Below the pieces are notes generated by a model that made no database searches, was not told the DNA's origin, and was given only the letters and a program-made list of their open reading frames with translations. From an uncultured Bacilli bacterium (GTDB taxonomy: Bacteria; Bacillota_I; Bacilli_A; RF39; UBA660), in NCBI GenBank assembly GCA_947632685.1, contig CANRQD010000077.1, positions 1 to 6,166 of the forward strand: DNA of 6,166 bases, read 5' to 3'. Positions 1-5,058 of this stretch are shown piece after piece. The position numbers and the translations under genes were made by a program. Positions within the stretch are counted from its first letter, which is position 1. Each line of letters begins with the position of its first letter.

Positions 1-70
1 CGATATAGGACTCGAACCTATGACCCCCTGCTTGTAAGGCAGGTGCTCTAACCAACTGAGCTAATCGTCC
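1..70 (-). tRNA. tRNA-Val (anticodon UAC), 3' end cut by window edge
   Basis: Read on the minus strand from 70, the sequence folds as a tRNA: acceptor 5' arm GGACGAT, D-arm GCTC/GAGC, anticodon stem CCTGC/GCAGG around the loop CTTACAA, variable GGGTC, and T-arm ATAGG/CCTAT with TTCGAGT. The anticodon TAC reads GTA valine codons. The last acceptor bases (after ATCG) and the CCA end lie off the left edge, so the gene is partial only because of the window boundary. The body is far richer in G+C than its surroundings, as expected for a structural RNA in an A+T-rich genome. Whether more tRNA genes follow downstream cannot be seen. Confidence 0.96.
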
Positions 71-92
71 AATAAACCAATTGACAACAACA

Positions 93-121
93 AATATACC
101 AGTTTATAGCATATTTGTCAA
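93..121 (-). promoter_or_regulatory. Promoter of tRNA-Val, near-consensus with extended -10
   Basis: On the minus strand a perfect -35 TTGACA (121-116) is followed by a 17-base spacer and -10 TATATT (98-93), preceded by TGG, an extended -10 TGn motif. Predicted start is near 85-86, about 15 bases before the mature tRNA 5' end at 70. This is the strongest promoter in the window and shows that the housekeeping sigma factor uses the standard Bacillota consensus. Confidence 0.8.
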
Positions 122-284
122 TACTGAATTTGAATTTTTACATTATTTAAATTATTTTTTGCACTTTTTATATAAATATTACACCAATATAAGTAATCAA
201 AATCACTCTAAATTAAATAATTCTATAAATCACTAATTACACAATTTTTTAAATGATATTTAGTATAATGATATACTTTAAAAT

Positions 285-653
285 TTAAATATTTTTACTT
301 GCAATTTCTTTTTCCTTTATAGATATCCATTCGTCTAAATTATTCCTTAAACATTCAAATCCATTACCAACTTCAATTATTTTTGATTTTTTCTTTTTAT
401 TTATTCGATAATCAATATCTTTTATACTTAACTTTAAATGAAAATCATTATCATTAATATCTAATATTTTTACATTAATCGTTTCACCTATATTAACATA
501 ATCATTAATATTTTTTACAAATGAATTTGAAATTTCTGAAATGTGTATTAAACCACTATAATAGTTATCTAAACTAACAAAAATACCATATTTTTCTATA
601 CCTGTAACACAACCTTTAATAATATTACCAATTTTATATTTTTTATTTGACAT
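285..653 (-). CDS. yugI: S1-domain RNA-binding protein, YugI/GSP13 (CvfD) family
   Basis: A 122-residue protein with one S1 OB-fold domain at about residues 5-77 (GIFVSL at 23-28, GLIHISEIS at 34-42, VKILDIN at 61-67), then a Lys-rich linker (KKKK at 86-89) and a conserved tail GFECLRNNLDEWI at 98-110. That tail closely resembles the C-terminus of Bacillus subtilis YugI (general stress protein 13, about 130 aa) and separates it from ribosomal protein S1 or PNPase fragments. Members of this family bind RNA or ribosomes and act as post-transcriptional regulators (CvfD in streptococci); that role here is inferred. The ATG at 653 has a GGAAGGTG ribosome site at 665-658 with four bases between. 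The gene has its own promoter and is divergent from the Fe-S scaffold gene. No convincing T-run terminator is seen before the tRNA. Confidence 0.88.
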   Translation of the reverse strand: MSNKKYKIGNIIKGCVTGIEKYGIFVSLDNYYSGLIHISEISNSFVKNINDYVNIGETINVKILDINDNDFHLKLSIKDIDYRINKKKKSKIIEVGNGFECLRNNLDEWISIKEKEIASKNI

Positions 654-671
654 ACGACACCTTCCAATACA

Positions 672-700
672 ATTGTATCAAACAAATAATAATAAATCAA
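672..700 (-). promoter_or_regulatory. Promoter of yugI, extended -10, very short leader
   Basis: Minus strand: -35 TTGATT (700-695), 17-base spacer, -10 TACAAT (677-672) preceded by TGA, an extended -10. The predicted +1 is G665, which is also the first base of the ribosome site GGAAGGTG. The mRNA leader would be only 12 bases. An 18-base dyad abuts the upstream side of the -35. Confidence 0.6.
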
Positions 701-701
701 G

Positions 702-719
702 TAATGTACTAGTGCATTA
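702..719. promoter_or_regulatory. Operator-like dyad upstream of the yugI -35
   Basis: TAATGTACTAGTGCATTA is an inverted repeat with eight of nine base pairs symmetric; the one mismatch is T707/G714. It ends one base upstream of the yugI -35 hexamer, where an activator or repressor could bind. On the plus strand it is followed by CTTTTTAG, but no plus-strand gene precedes it, so a terminator role is unlikely. It may be a chance dyad in A+T-rich DNA. Confidence 0.3.
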
Positions 720-875
720 ACTTTTTAGATATTATTAATTTTCGATATTTATTAATTTAATAATGTATATTCAATAACCTATTTTATAAATAGCCAAATT
801 TAAATTTTAAAATATCAATTAATTTTGTAATTAAAGAGTATAACTTTTTTATCCTTTATTTTATTATAAAGTGAC

Positions 876-904
876 TTTACTTATAGATATTTTTTTAATA
901 TAAT
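876..904 (+). promoter_or_regulatory. Promoter of the Nfu gene, perfect -10
   Basis: Plus strand: -35-like TTTACT (876-881), 17-base spacer, perfect -10 TATAAT (899-904). The predicted +1 is near G911, downstream of the ATG at 906, which argues that this ATG cannot be the start codon for this transcript. The 13-base palindrome TAAAGTGACTTTA (867-879) overlaps the -35. The rest of the 240-base region between the divergent genes is A+T-rich with only weak dyads such as 779-793. Confidence 0.55.
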
Positions 905-920
905 TATGTTGGTGATAAAA

Positions 921-1166
921 TTGAAAAAAATATCTAATGATAATATTATAACAAAAATTATTAGTATTATTAATAAAATTAGACCATTTTTATTAAATGA
1001 TGGTGGAAACTTGGAATTTGTTGAATATAAAGATAATATAGTTTATATCAGACTTTTAGGTGCTTGTTCAAAATGTGATATGATAGATATTACATTAAAA
1101 AATGAAATTGAGCAAATTATAATGAATGAAATACCAGAGGTAAAAGAGGTAAAAAATATTAATTAA
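921..1166 (+). CDS. nfu: NifU C-terminal-domain Fe-S cluster scaffold (Nfu/YutI type)
   Basis: A short protein of the stand-alone NifU-C (Nfu) family, which carries a 4Fe-4S cluster and hands it to apo-enzymes. The diagnostic region is RPFLLNDGGNLEFVE, then GACSKCDMIDITLKNEIE with the cluster-binding CxxC pair (SK between the cysteines), then IPEVKEV near the end. The usual Pro after the second Cys is Asp here. Length of about 81 residues fits compact Nfu proteins such as those of staphylococci. The start chosen is TTG at 921, because GGTGA (911-915) lies five bases upstream; the in-frame ATG at 906 (86 residues) has no ribosome site and lies between the -10 and the predicted +1. It is the only plus-strand gene here. 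Its TAA overlaps the TAA of the convergent gene by four bases (TTAA). It could supply clusters to the radical SAM activase encoded in the same window. Confidence 0.87.
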   Translation: MKKISNDNIITKIISIINKIRPFLLNDGGNLEFVEYKDNIVYIRLLGACSKCDMIDITLKNEIEQIIMNEIPEVKEVKNIN

Positions 1167-2053
1167 TTTATCCAATCAATTTTAGGTATTTTTTTTATTT
1201 CATTTAATATTAAATATATATTATTGATATAATCTTCATATTCATCAATTCTACTGATTATATTCTTAAAAATTGTATCATTATTATTTATATTGTTAAT
1301 AACTCTATCAAATAAATCAAAATAAAATGTAGCATAAAACATTCTACCATAAATCAATCTACATAAAAATTCATCTAAATTCAATGAGTTTAGTTTTTTT
1401 GATATGTCGACATAGTCATATTTTTTTTCTATAAAAATATATTTTAAATATTCTGCAATATCCCTACTTCGATAATCAACTAATAAATTAAGTGGATTAT
1501 TAAAAAAATCTACTGTCATTCTTCTATGAGCGATATATAAATTATGTTGTTTATTATTCATCAACATAGCATCATTGACATATGAAATTGCATTTTCTGC
1601 CATTCCAATATAATACCATACACTTTCACTTATTAAAATGTTGTTATCTGCGTTAAGTATTTGATACTCAAAATAATCTATTTTTTTAGACCATAAAACT
1701 CCCCAATTAGTTTTTAGTATATTATTAATATTATCATTATTTAAAAATATAATTTTTGATTTAACTATCATATTATATAAAGTATCATATCTTTTTGATT
1801 TCTTAATTAAAATAAAATATTTTCCATTTATATCTGTAATAATTTCATTTTTTATATTTAACATTATATTATCATATTCACTATTACTATTTACAACCTT
1901 ATATATTTGTATTATCTCGTTAGGTTGTCTTGTAAGAGGCATAAATAAATAATAATCACTATTATATTCAAACTTATAATAATTAGATATTTTAACAATA
2001 GTAATATTGTTCATATTATAATAATATTCTATATATCTTTTTATTTTTATCAC
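1163..2053 (-). CDS. YutH/CotS-like spore-coat-family protein with degenerate kinase fold
   Basis: A 296-residue, extremely A+T-rich gene; the protein is dominated by Asn, Ile and Tyr. The best-conserved stretch is IGMAENAISYV (149-159), IAHRRM (174-179), NNPLNLLVDYRSRDIAEYLKYIF (185-207, written here in parts: NNPLNLL, VDY, RSRDIAEYL) and LCRLIYGRMFYATFYFDLFD (230-249). This pattern resembles the Bacillus CotS/YsxE/YutH spore-coat proteins, which share the aminoglycoside-phosphotransferase fold. Where an active enzyme has HxD, this protein reads HRR, so it is probably a pseudokinase. No signal peptide or membrane helix is seen. The start is uncertain: GTG at 2053 lies inside the ribosome site GAGGTGA, an in-frame ATA at 2044 sits at ideal spacing, and the first ATG is at 2014 without a ribosome site. 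The family assignment rests on motif recognition and on neighbouring yut/yun homologues; the coding call is secure. Confidence 0.6.
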   Translation of the reverse strand: MIKIKRYIEYYYNMNNITIVKISNYYKFEYNSDYYLFMPLTRQPNEIIQIYKVVNSNSEYDNIMLNIKNEIITDINGKYFILIKKSKRYDTLYNMIVKSKIIFLNNDNINNILKTNWGVLWSKKIDYFEYQILNADNNILISESVWYYIGMAENAISYVNDAMLMNNKQHNLYIAHRRMTVDFFNNPLNLLVDYRSRDIAEYLKYIFIEKKYDYVDISKKLNSLNLDEFLCRLIYGRMFYATFYFDLFDRVINNINNNDTIFKNIISRIDEYEDYINNIYLILNEIKKIPKIDWIN

Positions 2054-2063
2054 CTCTTATTTA

Positions 2064-2092
2064 ATTTTATGTAATAACAACAATATTAGTAG
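2064..2092 (-). promoter_or_regulatory. Weak candidate promoter of the YutH-like gene
   Basis: Minus strand: -10 TAAAAT (2069-2064) lies seven bases ahead of GAGGTGA, placing +1 near 2057-2056. At 17-base spacing the -35 position (2092-2087) reads CTACTA, a poor match, so either an activator or another sigma factor is needed or the site is fortuitous. Its position relative to the ribosome site copies that of the yugI, nfu and yutD promoters. Sporulation-sigma control is possible given the family but cannot be shown. Confidence 0.3.
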
Positions 2093-2235
2093 AAAAACTA
2101 AAGATGAATATGATCAAATATAAAAATATCATTACTTAACAATAAAAATTATTAATAACATATGTAAAAGTATTAATTAAGTTTACAATGAATTTATTTA
2201 TACTATTTTACTTTTTACAAATTAAATTTTAATAA

Positions 2236-2261
2236 ACAAAAAGACTACTATAACGTAGTCT
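2236..2261 (-). terminator. Intrinsic terminator after the coiled-coil gene
   Basis: On the minus strand, 18 bases after the stop codon, AGACTAC (2261-2255) and GTAGTCT (2248-2242) form a perfect 7-bp stem with a six-base loop, followed by TTTTGTTTATT. It closes the DUF1292/coiled-coil operon and separates it from the YutH-like gene. Confidence 0.85.
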
Positions 2262-2278
2262 AAATTATAATTTTATTA

Positions 2279-3655
2279 CTATATTACTTTTGTAGTTACC
2301 TCAGCTTCATTTCCAATAGAACCATAATCATTAATCATGCTATCTAGTTCACTAGAAGATGAGGTTGCAGGAGAATTATTAATAAATGATTCATACATTT
2401 CAATTGATTTTTTTACTTCTTGCATATTATTAGTTATAGTAGATATAGTAGCAGCGGTTTCTTGCATTGAAGTTTTAGCACTATCTAAATCTCCACTAAC
2501 TGATTCACCTAATGTTCTAATTTCTGAAACTAAACATTTACGTGCTTCTTTCTTTTTTGCAGATTCTTGTTGAAGTAATGCCTGTTCTTCTTGTTTAATT
2601 GCTTCAATTTTTCTTTGATCTTCTTGTTTAATTTGCTCAACAAGTGAATTTTTATCTTCCTTTATTTTTAGCATTTCTTCACGCATTGAACTTAATTTAA
2701 TTATGTCTTCTTCACTTTCCATAGCAGACATAAGTTCTGTTAATCTATTTTCATATGCCTTTAATCGATTACTATTATCACTAAATTCATTTGTATTGTC
2801 ATTTGATGAATTTTCAGCAACATTAAACTCTATATCATCTACTATTTGATTATTTGGTGATGATTGCATTCCATTATCTACACCCATCATAGATTCAAAA
2901 TTACTAATAGGAGGCTTATTAAATACATCTACATTTTCAGATTCTGCACTATATGTTGAATTTTCATTAGATATATCACTATTTTTATCTTCTATGCCTT
3001 TCATATTTTTATCTACATAGTCTGATATTTCATTTATAGGTAATTGTCTTTCATTATTTTGAAATAAATCATTTACATTACTATTAATAGATTGTGAATC
3101 AACATCTCTAACGTCTATAGCTTCAGATATAACATTTTTTACAACAGGTATAGCTAATACTCTAGAAACTTGTTTAATAGCCCATTTTTTTATTCTACCA
3201 ACAACTATAGCATCAATTTTGATAGGTTTTCTCTTTTGAACTTCTAATATTTGTCTTCTTGCATTAGTCATAACATCCTGTTGATCATATTTATTATCAT
3301 CCATATAGCCTAAAAAATCTGATAATAGATTAACATTATATTCAAATTCTAGTCTTTTTTCTTGATATTCAAGTCTTAAATTAGCTTTTTCTTCTTCATT
3401 ATTACTATTAATAATTTTAGCTCTAATACTCTCTAATTCATTACCTAATTGTTCTTGATTTTGTTGATGAGCTTGATAATCTCTTTTTATTTCCCATTTT
3501 TCTTCATGTAATTTATTTAATTCTTCAAAAGCTAATTGTCTTATTTTTTTATCAGTTTTTTCAGCTAATTTAATTTTCCTATCAAATTTATGGCTACGAT
3601 ATGCTTTAGTTAAATTGCGATTTATAATTTCTACATTTTCCTTATATGTACTCAT
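2279..3655 (-). CDS. Large coiled-coil protein of unknown function, partner of DUF1292 gene
   Basis: A 458-residue protein that I do not recognise. Regions in order: an N-terminal charged helical or coiled-coil part (about 1-115); a basic, moderately hydrophobic helix rich in Lys/Arg/Ile/Val (about 132-180), which could lie on a membrane or bind nucleic acid but is too charged for a normal transmembrane segment; a long Asn/Ser/Asp/Glu-rich linker, probably disordered (about 181-295); a second strong coiled coil (about 296-372) with an 11-residue repeat (IKQEDQ at 342, IKQEEQ at 353); an amphipathic Ser/Thr-rich helix (about 375-427); and a Ser-rich tail. There is one Cys (374), no signal peptide and no catalytic motif. 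The ATG has a perfect AAGGAGGT site (3669-3662) six bases upstream, beginning two bases after the stop of the DUF1292 gene. It is less A+T-rich than its neighbours. A structural, scaffold or division/chromosome-associated role is possible but unproven. Confidence 0.85.
   Translation of the reverse strand: MSTYKENVEIINRNLTKAYRSHKFDRKIKLAEKTDKKIRQLAFEELNKLHEEKWEIKRDYQAHQQNQEQLGNELESIRAKIINSNNEEEKANLRLEYQEKRLEFEYNVNLLSDFLGYMDDNKYDQQDVMTNARRQILEVQKRKPIKIDAIVVGRIKKWAIKQVSRVLAIPVVKNVISEAIDVRDVDSQSINSNVNDLFQNNERQLPINEISDYVDKNMKGIEDKNSDISNENSTYSAESENVDVFNKPPISNFESMMGVDNGMQSSPNNQIVDDIEFNVAENSSNDNTNEFSDNSNRLKAYENRLTELMSAMESEEDIIKLSSMREEMLKIKEDKNSLVEQIKQEDQRKIEAIKQEEQALLQQESAKKKEARKCLVSEIRTLGESVSGDLDSAKTSMQETAATISTITNNMQEVKKSIEMYESFINNSPATSSSSELDSMINDYGSIGNEAEVTTKVI
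2586..2633 (-). repeat. 33-base-period direct repeat within the coiled coil
   Basis: The 15-base string TCTTCTTGTTTAATT (plus-strand reading) occurs at 2586-2600 and again at 2619-2633, exactly 33 bases or 11 codons apart. It encodes the related IKQEEQ and IKQEDQ segments. A hendecad period suits a long parallel coiled coil and suggests a small tandem duplication. Confidence 0.6.
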
Positions 3656-3661
3656 AAACTT

Positions 3662-3669
3662 ACCTCCTT
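3662..3669 (-). promoter_or_regulatory. Consensus ribosome site of the coiled-coil gene, tight operon junction
   Basis: AAGGAGGT is the strongest ribosome site in the window. It begins just after the TAG of the upstream DUF1292 gene (3672-3670) and lies six bases before the ATG at 3655. Together with the 14-base intergenic distance it implies co-transcription and efficient translation of the second gene. Confidence 0.85.
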
Positions 3670-3948
3670 CTATTGATATTCATCTTTTGAAAGTTCACGC
3701 AATACATCTTTTATTCTTGTCCATTCTGCTTCATCTTCTACACCCATAAGCTTAGGTTCACCAGATTCACGATTAACATTTGAAACATAAACAGTTACAT
3801 TACCATTTTCATCTTTTTCATTTTTAGTATATATAACATATTCCTTCTTATTATCCTTAAACTCAAATGCCAATATAACTTCTACTTCTTCAGTAGAACC
3901 ATCTTCTGACACAATAGACATAATTCTCTTTTCAGCCTGATTTTCCAT
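3670..3948 (-). CDS. DUF1292 family protein (YrzB-like)
   Basis: A 92-residue acidic protein matching the DUF1292/UPF0473 pattern: N-terminal RIMSIVSEDGSTEEVEVILAF (shown in part: IVSEDG, VEVILAF), then KEYVIYT (35-41), an acidic loop KDENGN (45-50), VTVYVSNV (51-58), and EDEAEWTRIKDVL (71-83). Bacillus YrzB has the same length and the same order of strands and C-terminal helix, but no biochemical function is established for the family. In many Bacillota DUF1292 genes follow ruvX/ireB-type genes; here it instead leads a two-gene operon with the large coiled-coil protein. Ribosome site GGGAGG (3962-3957) is eight bases before the ATG. Its predicted leader of about 28 bases is longer than those of most other promoters seen here. 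Confidence 0.85.
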   Translation of the reverse strand: MENQAEKRIMSIVSEDGSTEEVEVILAFEFKDNKKEYVIYTKNEKDENGNVTVYVSNVNRESGEPKLMGVEDEAEWTRIKDVLRELSKDEYQ

Positions 3949-3982
3949 AATATGTTCCTCCCTTTACTATTCATATAAATAC

Positions 3983-4011
3983 ATTTTACAATATTTAAAA
4001 AAAATTTACAA
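3983..4011 (-). promoter_or_regulatory. Promoter of the DUF1292/coiled-coil operon
   Basis: Minus strand: -35 TTGTAA (4011-4006), 17-base spacer containing a T-tract, -10 TAAAAT (3988-3983); +1 near 3976. The octamer TTACAATA (plus reading) occurs at 3986-3993 and 4006-4013, exactly 20 bases apart, so both promoter elements sit in the same repeated word. There is no clear terminator between yutD and this site, so some read-through into the operon is possible. Confidence 0.55.
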
Positions 4012-4014
4012 TAG

Positions 4015-4293
4015 TTATTTTATTTTTTTTAATAAAAACCACTTTGCTCCATATGCACAATAGTCTTTTATATAAATATTTAAAGTTTTTATATCATTAA
4101 TATTATTGGATTTTTTATTATTACTATCATAATAACCCTTTAATCTCAATTTATCATAGGAATAATCACCAAATATATAATCAAATGGTTCAAAATAATC
4201 TGTTACCTTATCTAAAAATTCATCATAATTAAATACATTATCATTATCTTTTATTAATTCATAACTATTTTTATCAATAATAATTTTTTTCAT
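4015..4293 (-). CDS. yutD: YutD family protein (DUF1027)
   Basis: A 92-residue protein that matches Bacillus YutD: YELI (11-14), FDYIFGDYSYDKLRLKG (37-53), YYDSNNK (54-60) and the C-terminal DYCAYGAKWFLLKK (77-90). The family is widespread in Bacilli and has no firmly assigned function. The start is ATG at 4293 because GAGGT (4304-4300) lies six bases upstream; a nine-residue upstream extension to 4320 is open but would cover the promoter and ribosome site. It lies 32 bases after the yunB stop in the same direction, and has its own promoter inside the yunB tail and junction, so it can be made with or without yunB. The Asn/Asp/Lys-rich insertion near 57-67 is typical of this A+T-rich genome. 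Confidence 0.86.
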   Translation of the reverse strand: MKKIIIDKNSYELIKDNDNVFNYDEFLDKVTDYFEPFDYIFGDYSYDKLRLKGYYDSNNKKSNNINDIKTLNIYIKDYCAYGAKWFLLKKIK

Positions 4294-4310
4294 AACTATA
4301 CCTCTAATAT

Positions 4311-4339
4311 AGTATAACACAATATCTATTCCATGGGAA
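4311..4339 (-). promoter_or_regulatory. Promoter of yutD, extended -10, leader of about 11 bases
   Basis: Minus strand: -35-like TTCCCA (4339-4334, inside the last yunB codons), 17-base spacer, -10 TATACT (4316-4311) preceded by TGT, an extended -10. Predicted +1 is G4304, the first base of the ribosome site GAGGT, giving an 11-base leader to the ATG at 4293. Confidence 0.55.
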
Positions 4340-5042
4340 GTGTAAAAATTGATGAATCTTTCTGAAGCTGCTGTTGATAATAATTAGGAATTGTTCCTTG
4401 AACAACTTTAATTGTCAGTGGAATATCTGTTTGTACCTTAACTTCTTCTGTTTTTAATGGCATAGTTATTAATTCTGTAATTTCTATATGCAAACTAACC
4501 TCCATATATACACTATTAATACCATAAGTTTCAACTTTTGTATTTAAGTTAGTCAAAACTTGTCCAATAAAATTAAATTTTATTGGAATAACTGGACCAA
4601 TATTTGAAAAAAATGAATTTGATAAAGTAACACCCATTGGTAATTCACAAACAACACCATTTTTGATACTTTTAAATCTTAAACCTTTGAATGTATTTGC
4701 AATATCCATATTACCAATATTTCCATTTTCCAAATCAATTAACTTATTTTGAACTTGTTTTGTAGCTTTTTCTAATATTTCATTAACTTCTTTGGTTTTA
4801 AAATCAATCATTTGGATTTCTCCCTTATCATTATTAGTAGTTTCAAAAATATCACCATTTAAATTTTTAACAAAATCTTTATCAATAGAATAGTTTATAA
4901 CATATATGCCAAATCTTTTTGCTTCAATTTGGGAATAACTCCTAATTGTTGGATTTAACCTTTTTCCAATTTGTAATACAAAAATAATAGCTACTAAAAA
5001 AGCTAAAAAAATTACTCCCAATATTAATTTTAACTTTTTCAT
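4326..5042 (-). CDS. yunB: Sporulation protein YunB homologue, membrane-anchored
   Basis: A 238-residue protein when started at the ATG at 5042. It opens with KKLK and a single hydrophobic segment (about 5-25), an uncleaved signal anchor that puts the rest outside the cytoplasm. YunB-family landmarks follow: NPTIRSYSQIEAKRFGIYVIN (30-50, in parts: NPTIRSY, EAKRFG, YVIN), GEIQMIDF (74-81), LPMGVTLSNSFFSNIGPVIPI (124-144, core GPVIPI), YGINSVYMEVSLHIEI (153-168) and IPLTIKVVQGTIPNYY (197-212). Bacillus YunB (about 250 aa) is made in the mother cell under SigE and contributes to sporulation; the molecular role is unknown. A longer open frame reaches GTG at 5114, but it would run back through the pflA terminator and gives a second odd hydrophobic stretch, so I reject it. 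No ribosome site precedes ATG 5042. Spore formation by this organism is inferred, not shown. Confidence 0.85.
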   Translation of the reverse strand: MKKLKLILGVIFLAFLVAIIFVLQIGKRLNPTIRSYSQIEAKRFGIYVINYSIDKDFVKNLNGDIFETTNNDKGEIQMIDFKTKEVNEILEKATKQVQNKLIDLENGNIGNMDIANTFKGLRFKSIKNGVVCELPMGVTLSNSFFSNIGPVIPIKFNFIGQVLTNLNTKVETYGINSVYMEVSLHIEITELITMPLKTEEVKVQTDIPLTIKVVQGTIPNYYQQQLQKDSSIFTLPME

Positions 5043-5049
5043 ATTTAAT

Positions 5050-5055
5050 ATTATG
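5050..5055 (-). promoter_or_regulatory. Possible -10 for yunB, implying a leaderless mRNA
   Basis: CATAAT (5055-5050) lies seven bases before the yunB ATG at 5042, so initiation would fall at or within a base or two of the start codon. No good -35 is present at 16-18 bases because that space is the pflA terminator. The alternative is read-through from pflA. Confidence 0.25.
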
Positions 5056-5058
5056 AAT

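Noticed and set aside
80..122. Inverted copies of ATTGACAA around the tRNA-Val promoter
   Set aside because: One copy is the -35 of the tRNA promoter; the other needs a bulge to pair, and no T-run follows, so a separate element is not supported.
262..277. Hairpin AGTATA/TATACT downstream of yugI
   Set aside because: A 6-bp A+T-rich stem with no T-run on the minus strand, so not a credible terminator for yugI; also contains a fortuitous TATAAT on the plus strand with no gene to serve.
779..793. CTATTT/AAATAG dyad in the divergent intergenic region
   Set aside because: Short, A+T-only apart from one pair, and away from both promoters; expected by chance at this composition.
666..905. Riboswitch or small RNA in the divergent intergenic region
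   Set aside because: Both predicted transcripts start within 12 bases of their genes, leaving no leader to fold, and no conserved RNA motif is visible.
2337..2573. 78-residue plus-strand open frame
   Set aside because: It lies wholly antisense to the coiled-coil gene, has no ribosome site and has no recognisable motif; the minus-strand gene explains the sequence.
4294..4320. Nine-residue upstream extension of YutD
   Set aside because: It covers the -10 and the ribosome site GAGGT; YutD proteins start near the segment beginning MKKIIID.
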